From: Celeribacter sp. HF31
GTDB taxonomy: Bacteria; Pseudomonadota; Alphaproteobacteria; Rhodobacterales; Rhodobacteraceae
Length of the DNA: 64,000 nucleotides
NCBI RefSeq assembly: GCF_011806455.1
Contig: NZ_JAATOT010000006.1
Span: forward strand, 124,001 to 188,000
Direction: 5' to 3'
Shown here: one piece after another, positions 17,764 to 26,324 of the stretch
How the letters are laid out: the number at the start of each line of letters is the position of its first letter
Numbering within the stretch: the stretch's first letter is position 1
Program-made: the position numbers and the translations under genes
Notes under the pieces: model-generated
Database searches by the model: none
What the model was told of the DNA's origin: nothing
The model's input: the letters and a program-made list of their open reading frames with translations, nothing else

Positions 17764-18345
17764 ATGTCCGAGCCGCTCATGTCCGAACCACTTGTGGAGC
17801 CGGGTCAGGAAGGCCCGGTCACCATCTCGATCTCGCGCCGCGTCAAACCCGGTTGCGAGGCGCACTACGAAGACTGGCTGCATGGCATCATCCATGCGGC
17901 CGGCGGTTTTCCCGGTCATATGGGGGTGAATGTTCTCAAACCTTCGGGCGCGACCGGCGGGCGCTATGTGCTGATTTACAGGTTCGCCACATGGGCGCAA
18001 TGTCAGGCCTGGGAGGACAGCGAAACGCGCGCCGATTGGGTCGCGAAACTTGGCGATCTGGTCGAAGGCGAGGGCGAACGCAAACGCGTCACCGGGCTTG
18101 AGGCCTGGTTCGAATTGCCGGAGGTGCCCGCCGCCAAACATGCGCCGCGCTGGAAAATGTCTCTCTTGTTGATCGTCGTGGTCTTTGCGCTGGTCTACCC
18201 GCTGCAACTCATCGTGCTGCCGCTGATCCCCGCCTGGCCGCATGGGCTCAAGACGCTGGTGATTGCCATCATTCAGGTGCTGTTGATGACCTATCTTGTC
18301 ATGCCGCGGGTGACCAAAGCGCTGAAAGCCTGGCTCTTTGTCTGA
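17764..18345 (+). CDS. ABM-domain protein with C-terminal membrane spans
   Basis: 193 residues. Residues about 18-110 form an antibiotic-biosynthesis-monooxygenase-like ferredoxin fold (VTISISRRVKPGCEAHYEDW, then GRYVLIYRFATWAQCQAWEDS). Two C-terminal hydrophobic segments follow (MSLLLIVVVFALVYPLQLIV and LKTLVIAIIQVLLMTYLVM). This architecture is known as an unassigned family. Here it closes the catabolic operon, 9 bp after dmpI, so it may tie an oxidative or quinone-handling step to the membrane. That role is a guess from position only. Confidence 0.75.
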   Translation: MSEPLMSEPLVEPGQEGPVTISISRRVKPGCEAHYEDWLHGIIHAAGGFPGHMGVNVLKPSGATGGRYVLIYRFATWAQCQAWEDSETRADWVAKLGDLVEGEGERKRVTGLEAWFELPEVPAAKHAPRWKMSLLLIVVVFALVYPLQLIVLPLIPAWPHGLKTLVIAIIQVLLMTYLVMPRVTKALKAWLFV

Positions 18346-18348
18346 GCT

Positions 18349-19062
18349 TTAGTCCGACAGGTCGTGTTGCTGCGTCAGGTCGGTGTAGGATTTTTCGATA
18401 TGCGCCTCAATGGCCGCGACGCAGGCCGCGATGTCGCCCGCAATCGCCGTGTCGAAAATCGCTTTATGCTCCACCCGAACATCGCGCGGCAGGGAACGGT
18501 CGTCGATCAGGCGGCGGTGATAGCGATAGGAATGTTGGTGCAACGTCCGGCGAAAGCGTTTCAGCCAGGCATTGTCGCAATTCTGCACGAGGCAATCGTG
18601 GAAATTTGAATTCCACTCGTCCCAGTCCGGCGCGAACTCCGGTTTGCCCTCGCCGATCAGCCGCTCCTCGATGCGCGACAGGCGGTGGTAGGCGGCGACC
18701 AGATCGGCCTCCCAGTCTTCGGTGCGATTGGCCAGAGAGACACGCAGCGCCTCGGCCTCGATCATCTTGCGCGCGTCGGTGATGTCGCGAAAATCCTTGA
18801 GCGTCAGAGGGGCGACGCGAAAGCCGCGCTGTTGTTCCGAGGTCACCAGATCGTCGATCAACAGCCGCGAGATCGCCTCGCGCATGGTCGAGGTCGAGAC
18901 GCCGAATTCGAGGCGTAATTTGTCGACATGCAGCCGCTCGCCGGGCCCGAGCGCGCCGGAAATCACCCGTTCGCGGATCTGTTCCTGAACCGTTTCGATG
19001 GCGGTCTTTTTGCTTGTGCCCTGGGTTTTATCGCCTGTGGCGAGGGGGTGTGGCTTGTTCAT
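18349..19062 (-). CDS. GntR-family (FadR/FCD) transcriptional regulator
   Basis: 237 residues. Residues about 25-85 hold the winged helix (IRERVISGALGPGERLHVDK, VSTSTMREAISRL, EQQRGFRVAPL). The rest is an FCD effector domain with three histidines in FHDCLV, RVEHKAIF and EAHIEKS, the pattern of metal-binding FCD proteins that sense carboxylic acids. It is convergent with the catabolic operon (3-bp gap) and divergent from the TRAP genes. The inverted repeat shared by both promoters makes it the likely local regulator, probably a repressor released by an aromatic or ring-cleavage acid. Confidence 0.88.
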   Translation of the reverse strand: MNKPHPLATGDKTQGTSKKTAIETVQEQIRERVISGALGPGERLHVDKLRLEFGVSTSTMREAISRLLIDDLVTSEQQRGFRVAPLTLKDFRDITDARKMIEAEALRVSLANRTEDWEADLVAAYHRLSRIEERLIGEGKPEFAPDWDEWNSNFHDCLVQNCDNAWLKRFRRTLHQHSYRYHRRLIDDRSLPRDVRVEHKAIFDTAIAGDIAACVAAIEAHIEKSYTDLTQQHDLSD

Positions 19063-19159
19063 ATCGCTTTGGCTTCAAGATGTGCGGGGTTTGTCTAGAA
19101 ATGGCACCCCCTCGTCGAAATGTCGAGGATTTGCTGTCTGGGCAGGCATGGAAAAAATA

Positions 19160-19184
19160 ATCGTTTTTTATTTGACCCAACGAT
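19160..19184. promoter_or_regulatory. Putative GntR operator (copy 2), gntR / TRAP intergenic
   Basis: ATCGTT-N13-AACGAT with spacer TTTTATTTGACCC, matching the copy at 10670-10694 in both half-sites, spacing and the embedded TTGAC. It lies about 100 bp upstream of gntR and 85 bp upstream of the TRAP binding-protein gene, so it could control both directions. Confidence 0.65.
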
Positions 19185-19269
19185 TTTACTCGTTAATCTC
19201 TTTTACAGAGGAGGAGTCGCGGGCGCTGGGGAGGCCGGTGTTGGCGGCCAATTTTGGAGGAGGAACATC

Positions 19270-20298
19270 ATGAAACAGAGGCTGACCGGCGCAGTTTGCG
19301 CCGCGATCATGGCTGGCGGCTTTGCGGGGACCGCTCTGGCGGAGGATAAGGTGGTGGAGATGAGTTTCTCGCACGATCTGCCGACGCAACACCCGCTGCA
19401 TTCCCAGGGCTTTCAGGTCTGGGCCGACAGCATCCGCGCGGCCTCGAATGGCACGCTGGACATCAGTTTCTTTCCCGCCGGTCAGCTCGGCAAGGCCGAG
19501 GACGAATATGACATCGCCAAATTCGGCATCGCCGATTTCGTCTGGGCCAACCCGGGTCACACGCCGGGCCGCTTCCCGATCATGGCTTTGGGCGAGCTGC
19601 CTTTTTTCATCAAATCCGGCCTTGGTGGCACAGAGGCGATGAACGAATGGTATGCAGCGTATAAAGATCAGGAAATGAGCGACGTGAAATTCTGCGTCGT
19701 GCACCTGCATGATCCGGGCACCTTGCATTCCACCTCGGAAATCCGCACGCCTGCGGAGATGAAGGGCAAGACGATCCGTCCGGCGAATGGCACCATCGGG
19801 CGTCTGGTACAGAGCATGGGCGGCTCCTCCGTGCAGGTCGGCCCGTCAGAGGCGCGCGAAGTTCTGGAACGCGGGGCGGCGGATGGCATCACCTTCCCGT
19901 GGCGCTCGATCTCGATTTTCGGCATGGATGACGTGGTGCATTATCACCCCGACATGCCGCTCTACGTGACCAATTTCATCATCGCGATGAACAAGGACCG
20001 CTACGACAGCCTGTCGGAAAGCCAGCAAGGTGTGATCGACGATCATTGCTCGCCTGAATGGGGGGCCAAGATCGCCGCCGGTTGGGTGGCCTTCGACAAT
20101 GAAGGCAAGCGCCTGTTTCAGGAGAGCCCTGAGCACCATGTGCTTGAGCTGAGCGACGAGGAGCTTCAGCAGTGGAAAGACGCCTCTGCCTTCCTGTTGG
20201 ACGATTGGAAAGCCAATGTGAGCGCCAAGGGTCTCGATGCGGATGCGATCTATGATGCCTTTGTGGAGCGGCTCGAAGCCCATGACGCAAAATTCTGA
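19270..20298 (+). CDS. TRAP transporter substrate-binding protein (DctP family)
   Basis: 342 residues. GGAGGAGG precedes the ATG at 19270. A Sec signal peptide (MKQRLTGAVCAAIMAGGFAG then TALA) directs it to the periplasm. The DctP fold is shown by FSHDLPTQHPLHSQGFQVWAD, FFPAGQLGKAEDEYDI, and MKGKTIRPANGTIGRLVQ with the Arg that usually grips a substrate carboxylate. The substrate is therefore an organic acid. The shared operator with the catechol operon suggests an aromatic acid or a related ring-derived acid. Confidence 0.88.
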   Translation: MKQRLTGAVCAAIMAGGFAGTALAEDKVVEMSFSHDLPTQHPLHSQGFQVWADSIRAASNGTLDISFFPAGQLGKAEDEYDIAKFGIADFVWANPGHTPGRFPIMALGELPFFIKSGLGGTEAMNEWYAAYKDQEMSDVKFCVVHLHDPGTLHSTSEIRTPAEMKGKTIRPANGTIGRLVQSMGGSSVQVGPSEAREVLERGAADGITFPWRSISIFGMDDVVHYHPDMPLYVTNFIIAMNKDRYDSLSESQQGVIDDHCSPEWGAKIAAGWVAFDNEGKRLFQESPEHHVLELSDEELQQWKDASAFLLDDWKANVSAKGLDADAIYDAFVERLEAHDAKF

Positions 20299-20839
20299 CA
20301 CATCCGCTGGCGGGGCCTTCGGGCTCCGCCGTTTCGCCACATGGGTCGAATTCGCGGCCGCCTTTCTGATGGGGCTGGTGACGCTTTTGGCCTTTGGCTC
20401 CGCTGTGATGCGCTATGCCTTCTCCGCGCCGATCCCGGACAGCCACGACATCGGGCGGCTGGCGCTTGGTGTGGCGATTTTCTGGGGTGTGGCGACGGTG
20501 AATTATACCGGCACGCATATCTCCGTCGATCTGCTCTATGAGATGCTGGGCAAAACCTGGCGCCGGGCGATGGATTTCATTTCCACCTTGCTCGTCCTGC
20601 TGTCCTTCGCGGTGCTGACCGTGATGATGTCCAAAAATGCGCAGGATGTGTTCGCGACCGGCGAGCATTCCTATGATCTCAGGTTTCAGATCTGGCCGGC
20701 CTATTGGCTGATGGTCATCGGGGCGGGGCTTGCGACGCTGACGACGGCTTTGCGGCTTTGGCTCATTGTCAAAGATGAGACGCCGCATGCGCATGAGGAC
20801 CATCATGAGGGCGAGCCGGCCCTCGCGGTTGAAGAATAA
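20282..20839 (+). CDS. TRAP transporter small permease (DctQ family)
   Basis: 185 residues with four hydrophobic spans (FAAAFLMGLVTLLAFGSAVM, IGRLALGVAIFWGVATVNY, MDFISTLLVLLSFAVLTVMM, and YWLMVIGAGLATLTTALRLW). The start at 20282 overlaps the end of dctP by 17 bp, which couples the two. An earlier ATG at 20237 would overlap further and lacks a rationale. The cytoplasmic tail is His/Glu-rich (HAHEDHHEGE). Confidence 0.85.
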   Translation: MTQNSDTSAGGAFGLRRFATWVEFAAAFLMGLVTLLAFGSAVMRYAFSAPIPDSHDIGRLALGVAIFWGVATVNYTGTHISVDLLYEMLGKTWRRAMDFISTLLVLLSFAVLTVMMSKNAQDVFATGEHSYDLRFQIWPAYWLMVIGAGLATLTTALRLWLIVKDETPHAHEDHHEGEPALAVEE

Positions 20840-20858
20840 GATAGAATAAGAGGGTAAC

Positions 20859-22157
20859 ATGGACCGGGAAACGGTGATGATCGTGGGCTTTGTCGCCCTG
20901 TTCTTCATGATGGCCATTCGCGTGCCGATTGCCATCGCGATGAGCCTTGTTGGCATCGGGGGCTTTGCCGCCGTGGTCGGCCCGACGCAGGCGCTGCGCC
21001 TCGTGTCTCTGTCGCCTTTGTCGACGGCGACCACCTATCACTTGGGGATGATCCCCATGTTCATCCTGATGGGTGCCTTTGCGACCCGATCGGGCATGAG
21101 CCACGAATTGTTCCGAGCCGCAGGCGCCTGGCTCGGGCACCGGCGCGGCGGGCTTGCGCTCTCGACGATTGCGTCTTGCGCGGGGTTTGCCGCCATCTCA
21201 GGCTCCTCCATCGCCACGGCGGCGACGCTCACCAAAGTGGCTTTGCCGGAAATGCGCCGGGCGGGATATGCCGATTCTGTCTCCTCCGGCGTGATCGCTG
21301 CGGGCGGCACGGTGGGCATCCTGATCCCGCCCTCCATCGTGCTCGCGGTCTATGGCATCATCACGGAACAGGACATTGGCAAGCTCTTCATTGCCGGTCT
21401 CGTGCCGGGGCTTCTGGCGGTCGCGCTTTACATGCTGACCGTGTCGATCATCGCCTATCTGCGGCCGGATGACATGCCTGTGGGGCCGCGTCAGGGTTGG
21501 GGCGAGCGTTTCAAATCCCTGCGTGATGTCTGGGCCATCGCCTTGCTGTTTTTGCTTGTGGTCGGCGGCATCTACGCCGGTGTCGTGACCCCGACCGAGG
21601 CCGCCTCTCTGGGGGCCGTGGGGGCTTTGGCCATCGGGGTGGCACGTCGACGCCTGTCTTGGACGGACATCAAATTCTGCCTCGTCGACAGCCTGCGCAT
21701 CTCGATCTCGATCTTTTTCGTCTTTATCGGCGCGCTGCTGTTCTCTTATTTCCTCGCCATCACCCGCGCACCACAACAGGTGGCGGAATATCTCACCGCC
21801 CTGCCTTTGGGTCCGATGGGCATCATGGTTCTGATCCTGATCCTCTATCTGGTGCTGGGCTGTGTGCTGGACTCGATGGCGATGGTGGTGCTGACCGTGC
21901 CGATCCTGTTCCCGGTCGTGACCAGCCTCGGCTTCGATCCGATCTGGTTCGGTGTCATGGTGGTCATGGCGATTGAGCTGGGCCTGATCACGCCGCCCAT
22001 CGGGATGAATGTCTTCGTCATCAACTCGGTCGAACGCAACATCGGTCTGACGACGATTTACAAGGGCCTCTTGCCCTTCATCGCCATCGACGTGGTGCGG
22101 ATCGGGGTGCTGCTGTTCTTCCCCTCCATCGCGCTGTTCCTGCCAAGCTTGATGTAG
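20859..22157 (+). CDS. TRAP transporter large permease (DctM family)
   Basis: 432 residues, about 12 membrane spans. Typical DctM pieces are IPMFILMGAFATRSGMSHEL, GFAAISGSSIATAATLTKVALPEM, AGGTVGILIPPSIVLAVYGI and ITPPIGMNVFVINSV. It carries the ion-coupled transport step for the solute delivered by the DctP protein. It ends 9 bp from the convergent hmuV stop codon with no visible terminator between. Confidence 0.92.
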   Translation: MDRETVMIVGFVALFFMMAIRVPIAIAMSLVGIGGFAAVVGPTQALRLVSLSPLSTATTYHLGMIPMFILMGAFATRSGMSHELFRAAGAWLGHRRGGLALSTIASCAGFAAISGSSIATAATLTKVALPEMRRAGYADSVSSGVIAAGGTVGILIPPSIVLAVYGIITEQDIGKLFIAGLVPGLLAVALYMLTVSIIAYLRPDDMPVGPRQGWGERFKSLRDVWAIALLFLLVVGGIYAGVVTPTEAASLGAVGALAIGVARRRLSWTDIKFCLVDSLRISISIFFVFIGALLFSYFLAITRAPQQVAEYLTALPLGPMGIMVLILILYLVLGCVLDSMAMVVLTVPILFPVVTSLGFDPIWFGVMVVMAIELGLITPPIGMNVFVINSVERNIGLTTIYKGLLPFIAIDVVRIGVLLFFPSIALFLPSLM

Positions 22158-22166
22158 GTCGTGCCC

Positions 22167-22967
22167 TCAGGCGGGCAGGGCGGCGCTGGCTTGGGGGAGA
22201 ATCCACGGACCGCCGCAAGGCGGCGGCGTGTTGGTCCGTAGCGCACAGCCGTAGCAGGCCGAGAGCGCATGGTCGGTCAGCACCTCGCGTGGGGTGCCCT
22301 CCGCGCGGAGTTTCCCTTCACTCAAAAGCGTCACCCGATCCGCGAACATCGAGGTCAGGTTCAGGTCATGCATCACGGCGATCACCCCGCCGCCACGCCG
22401 GGCGTAGTCGCGGGCGATCTCCATGACGGTGAGCTGGTGCCCGATGTCGAGCGCAGAGACCGGTTCGTCGAGAATGAGCCAGCGCGGATGGCCATCCAGC
22501 ACCGGCTCCCAGATCTGCACCAAGACACGGGCGAGCTGCGCCCGCTGGCGTTCGCCACCCGACAGTTCCTGCACCATGCGGCCCTCGAAGCCATCAAGCC
22601 CGACGCGGGCAAGAGCCTCATGGGGCAGATGATCAAGGCCTTGTGCCCGTCCGGTCGACAGCCCTGCGGTCAGGCCCAGACGCACGAGTTCCAGAACGGT
22701 GAAAGGAAAGGCGATGTTCCCGGATTGCGGCAGAACGGCCCGGCGCTGCGCCAGATCGAGCGCAGAAAGCTGTGACAAAGACGTGCCATCGAGGCTGACC
22801 TCGCCGGTGAACGCCTGTTCCCCGGTCATGGCGCGCAGAAGCGTGGTTTTGCCGGACCCGTTGGGGCCGACAATGGCGGTCACCTCGCCCGCGCGGGCGG
22901 AAAAATCGACCGTATCGAGCACTTTGCGCGCCCCGAACTGCACGGTGATGTCTGAGGCCACAATCAT
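22167..22967 (-). CDS. hmuV: Heme ABC transporter ATP-binding protein HmuV
   Basis: 266 residues. Walker A GPNGSGKTT near residues 34-42, Q-loop LPQSGNIAFPF, signature LSGGERQRAQLARVL, Walker B WLILDEPVSALD and the switch HDLNL. The insert ARVLVQIWEP before Walker B is typical of HmuV. Energises heme import across the inner membrane. Last gene of hmuSTUV; the Cys-rich C-terminus (CYGCALRTNTPPPCGG) is an oddity of this copy. Confidence 0.92.
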   Translation of the reverse strand: MIVASDITVQFGARKVLDTVDFSARAGEVTAIVGPNGSGKTTLLRAMTGEQAFTGEVSLDGTSLSQLSALDLAQRRAVLPQSGNIAFPFTVLELVRLGLTAGLSTGRAQGLDHLPHEALARVGLDGFEGRMVQELSGGERQRAQLARVLVQIWEPVLDGHPRWLILDEPVSALDIGHQLTVMEIARDYARRGGGVIAVMHDLNLTSMFADRVTLLSEGKLRAEGTPREVLTDHALSACYGCALRTNTPPPCGGPWILPQASAALPA

Positions 22968-22968
22968 C

Positions 22969-24048
22969 TCAACTCTCCAAAAGTGCGCGGTTTTTCAAGA
23001 GGATCCAGAGGAAGAACGGTCCACCGAGACAGGCGGTGACAATGCCTATGGGAAGCTCGGCGGGGGAAACAGCCAAACGGCTGACCATATCCGCAAGCAA
23101 AAGCATGATAGCGCCCAGAAGTGCGGCGTTGGGCAAGAGGTTGCGATGCTCCGGCCCTTGGACCAGCCGCAAAAGATGCGGCACGACGATGCCGATAAAG
23201 CCGATCCCGCCGGTGATCGCGACCGACGCCCCGACGGAGCCCGCCACAGACAGGATCGCGATGCGTTTCATCCGCTGCGTATCGATGCCCATGTGCGAAG
23301 CGACCGCTTCGCCCAGCGCCAGAGCGTCCAAAGCGCGGGCCAGAAACGGCGCGGTGATCAGCGCCAGCGCGATGATCGGCCCTGCTGTCAGAAGCTTCGC
23401 CCAAGTGGCCCCCGCCACCGATCCCATGCCCCAGAACGTCAAATCGCGGAGCTGATCGTCGGTGGCTTTGTAGACGATGAACCCGGTGAGCGCGCCGGTC
23501 AGCGCACCCAAAGCAATGCCCGCGAGCAACATGGTGGCGACCGAGGTCCGCCCGCCGCGCGTGGCGATTTTATAGAGCACCAAAGTGGAGACCCAACCGC
23601 CGAAGAACGCCGCAACAGGCACCAGATAGGCGCCAACGAGATTTTGCAGCGCCAAGGGCAAAAGCCCGCCCAAAACAATCGCCGCCACCGCGCCAAAACC
23701 CGCGCCCGCCGAGACGCCTACAAGGCCCGGATCGGCCAGAGGGTTGCGAAACAGCCCCTGCATCACCGCGCCTGCGACGGCCAGTGCCGCGCCGACCAAA
23801 GCGCCAGTCAACACACGCGGCATGCGGATGTCCCAGACCACGGTCATATCGACCAGACGCGCCTCGCCGATGCCGAATTTGGCCAAAAGGGCCGCGATCA
23901 CATCCGTGTCGCCCGCCGCGCCCCAGCCCAGCCCCATGAGCATGGTGAGCACCAAAAGCGCGATGAGCCCGAGGCGCAAAAGACGCGCTTTGGCGCGACG
24001 GTCCCCGGCGAGAGGCGGGATCACGGGGCGGGTTTCGGCGATGGCCAT
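22969..24048 (-). CDS. hmuU: Heme ABC transporter permease HmuU
   Basis: 359 residues, FecCD/BtuC family with about ten membrane spans. Diagnostic segments are DIRMPRVLTGALVGAALAVAG, GLFRNPLADPGLVGVSAGAG, and GGIGFIGIVVPHLLRLVQGP. The N-terminal 25 residues are cytoplasmic and basic. The spacing of 1-3 bp on both sides places it in one transcript with hmuT and hmuV. Confidence 0.92.
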   Translation of the reverse strand: MAIAETRPVIPPLAGDRRAKARLLRLGLIALLVLTMLMGLGWGAAGDTDVIAALLAKFGIGEARLVDMTVVWDIRMPRVLTGALVGAALAVAGAVMQGLFRNPLADPGLVGVSAGAGFGAVAAIVLGGLLPLALQNLVGAYLVPVAAFFGGWVSTLVLYKIATRGGRTSVATMLLAGIALGALTGALTGFIVYKATDDQLRDLTFWGMGSVAGATWAKLLTAGPIIALALITAPFLARALDALALGEAVASHMGIDTQRMKRIAILSVAGSVGASVAITGGIGFIGIVVPHLLRLVQGPEHRNLLPNAALLGAIMLLLADMVSRLAVSPAELPIGIVTACLGGPFFLWILLKNRALLES

Positions 24049-24051
24049 GGC

Positions 24052-24912
24052 TTACTCTGTCCCTTTCGCGGCCCAAAGCGCGTCATGCAGTTCCTGGGCA
24101 AAGAGCGCCGTGCGCGGGCCAAAGCCCAAAGCGGCGGGGGAAATTTCCACGAAAGCGCCGTTTTGACCGGCAGGCGTGTGGGCGAGCGCGGGCAGGTCGA
24201 GAATGTCGGCGCGGTTGCCGTCATGTTCGGCCTCGCCTGTCGGCTCCATCATCAACACCACATCGGGGGCGGCGGCGATGATCGCCTCGTCGCTCATGAT
24301 TTTGTAGCCCTGATATGCGGAGGCCATGACGTTTTCGGCGCCCGCGAGCGTGATGATGCCATCTGCGCCGGTGCCTGCGCCTGCCACGTTCAGCCGCCCG
24401 CCCTGGTTGGACAGAATGAACAACACGCGGGGCGGGGTGCCTGCGCTTTCGATGGACTGATGCAGGCTGTCGAATTGCTCTTGGACTTCAGTCGCGAAAA
24501 CGTCGGAGCGTTCGGGCACACCCAAGGCCGTGCCCACGGCGTGGATGGCGTCGATCACCGAGCTTTCGGAAAACCCGTCCTTCACCGCCACCATCGGTAC
24601 GGCGGCCTTGCGCAACTGGTCCAGCACCTCGGGCGGCCCGGCAGTGTCGCGGGTGACGATTAGGTCGGGGCCAACGGAGAGCACGCCCTCCGCCGACAAT
24701 TGCCGCATGTACCCGACGTCGGGCAGGGCGGAGACCTCTCCGGGGTAAAGCGAGGTGGTGTCGCGGGCGACGATGCGCGCGCCCTGGCCCAGAGCGTAGA
24801 TGATCTCGGTCACTGGCCCGCCGATGGAGACAATGGCGCTGGCCTCCGGATAGGCTTCAGCATGGGCCGAGAAGGGAGAGAGAAGCGCAGCACTCAGCAG
24901 AAGATGTCTCAT
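24052..24912 (-). CDS. hmuT: Periplasmic heme-binding protein HmuT
   Basis: 286 residues with a short Sec signal (MRHLLLSAALLSPFSAHA). Class III binding protein: IVSIGGPVTEIIYALG, RIVARDTTSLYPGEVSALPD (the Tyr is the likely heme-iron ligand), VGYMRQLSAEGVLSVGPDLI and GPRTALFAQELHDAL. It delivers heme to HmuUV. Lies directly next to hmuS. Confidence 0.92.
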   Translation of the reverse strand: MRHLLLSAALLSPFSAHAEAYPEASAIVSIGGPVTEIIYALGQGARIVARDTTSLYPGEVSALPDVGYMRQLSAEGVLSVGPDLIVTRDTAGPPEVLDQLRKAAVPMVAVKDGFSESSVIDAIHAVGTALGVPERSDVFATEVQEQFDSLHQSIESAGTPPRVLFILSNQGGRLNVAGAGTGADGIITLAGAENVMASAYQGYKIMSDEAIIAAAPDVVLMMEPTGEAEHDGNRADILDLPALAHTPAGQNGAFVEISPAALGFGPRTALFAQELHDALWAAKGTE

Positions 24913-25956
24913 TCACGCCCCCGGCAGATCAGCGAGGATCTGATGCCATTGCGCGAGATCGTCACTGTCCCCGTCGCGCTGGCCGAAGCATTGGAAAATC
25001 AGCCCGCCTTCGGCGTCAAAAGCCTCCAGCGACATCGCAGGGCCGCGTTTGGTCGGTTTCTCGACCACATAAACCTCGGCGAGATGATCGCCACGCAGGT
25101 GCAGGTTGAAACGCGGGTCGAGCACATTGAGCCACGGCCCCATCGGTTTGACAGTGTCGAGCGTGCCCCAGTGAATTTGGATATTGCCGCGATTGCCGAC
25201 GAAGAGGATCACCTTTTGATGCGCCTCGGAGGTGGCATTCAGGAAGCTCTCGACAGACGAAGGCGCGACCCTGCGCACGAAAGGTTCTCCCGCGAGGCGA
25301 TAGGCGCCGAGGCGGTTCATGCCGAGTTTCGCGGCCAGCCGGTTGAACTGATGCGTGTCGGTCATGCGCGCCCATTCTTCGACCAGGATGTCGCGCTTGT
25401 CGGCGTTGATCTTGGCGCTCTCGGTGGGCTGGCGCGGGTCGACCTCGATTTCGGGGGTTTGATCCTCAAGGCGCAGCCCCTCGATCAGAGGCTGCCAGGC
25501 GTCATGGTTGGAGCTGTCGCGCAGAAAGACTTTCTGAAGCGCATCGCCCGCGTGATCGAAAAACTGCAAGGTGCGGCGCAGGCCTTTTTCGGTTTCATTC
25601 TCGATGGCAAAGCCGAAAGCCCAATGCTTCGGGAAAATCCGCGTGTCGATCTCCTTGCCCAGAACCATCGAGGCATGCGGCCCGGATTTATACTCTTCAA
25701 AGGTGCCGACGCGCTCATGGACGCAAGACAGATTGCGGGTCAGCGACATCACCTCGCCCAAGGCGGTCAGCCGCGGCATGACATCGTCAGGGTTGGCCGA
25801 AATGCGGGTGACACTCATGGTATCGGAGGCCCCAACGTGGGCGGCCACCAATTCGGCCTCGGAAATGCCGAGGCTGTCGGCCAGATCGCGGTCGCGCTTT
25901 TGGGTGTTTTCGGATTTCGCGGCGCGGATGTCGGCCGACGTGAGAGGTTTGTTCAT
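24913..25956 (-). CDS. hmuS: Hemin-degrading/heme-transfer factor HmuS
   Basis: 347 residues made of two related ChuS/HemS halves (the first around GISEAELVAAHVGASDTMSV, the second around MTDTHQFNRLAAKLGMNRLG). Cytoplasmic protein that binds imported heme and, in the family, breaks it down or hands it on. VGNRGNIQIHWGTLDTVKPM and LNVLDPRFNLHLRGD are strongly conserved family segments. First gene of the operon. No TonB-dependent heme receptor gene lies next to it. Confidence 0.92.
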   Translation of the reverse strand: MNKPLTSADIRAAKSENTQKRDRDLADSLGISEAELVAAHVGASDTMSVTRISANPDDVMPRLTALGEVMSLTRNLSCVHERVGTFEEYKSGPHASMVLGKEIDTRIFPKHWAFGFAIENETEKGLRRTLQFFDHAGDALQKVFLRDSSNHDAWQPLIEGLRLEDQTPEIEVDPRQPTESAKINADKRDILVEEWARMTDTHQFNRLAAKLGMNRLGAYRLAGEPFVRRVAPSSVESFLNATSEAHQKVILFVGNRGNIQIHWGTLDTVKPMGPWLNVLDPRFNLHLRGDHLAEVYVVEKPTKRGPAMSLEAFDAEGGLIFQCFGQRDGDSDDLAQWHQILADLPGA

Positions 25957-26324
25957 GGCATGGCCTCATGAAAAGGAATGAAAGGGGCGCGCGGGACACG
26001 AAGGAAAACCCCGCGCGCGGGCTTGGGTCAGAGGACCTTGGCAATCGAAGGGAGACGGGATGTGCGGGGCGCGCGACCGAAGGCGCAGCGGAAAGGCAAA
26101 TATATGGGCTGTCGTGGCAAGGCCGGGCTCCCAAAGTCAGGTGTTTCAGACGATGAGCTGGCTGCCGAAGCGCTTGCGGTTTGGCGTTGGGTATAATGCC
26201 TTAGTTATTTTGTCAAGATTGACTCTGTGCGTTTCGCGCGCCGCCCTTGCGTCAGCTTCGCTCTTTCTCTGCACGGAGGTGGCGGTATAAAGATGAGCGA
26301 TGACAAAGCGCTAAGAGAGCCGTT
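25957..26324. promoter_or_regulatory. Divergent promoter region hmuS / ybaK
   Basis: 368 bp with no supported gene; I looked for a small hemP-type reading frame upstream of hmuS and did not find one. The AT-rich stretch 26190-26222 contains TTGACA on the minus strand (26210-26215), a possible -35 for the hmu operon, though the best -10 at normal spacing is weak. No clear Fur, Irr or RirA consensus was recognised. Confidence 0.4.

Noticed and set aside
25957-26324. Small hemP gene upstream of hmuS
   Set aside because: No frame on the minus strand shows the expected short conserved C-terminal pattern.
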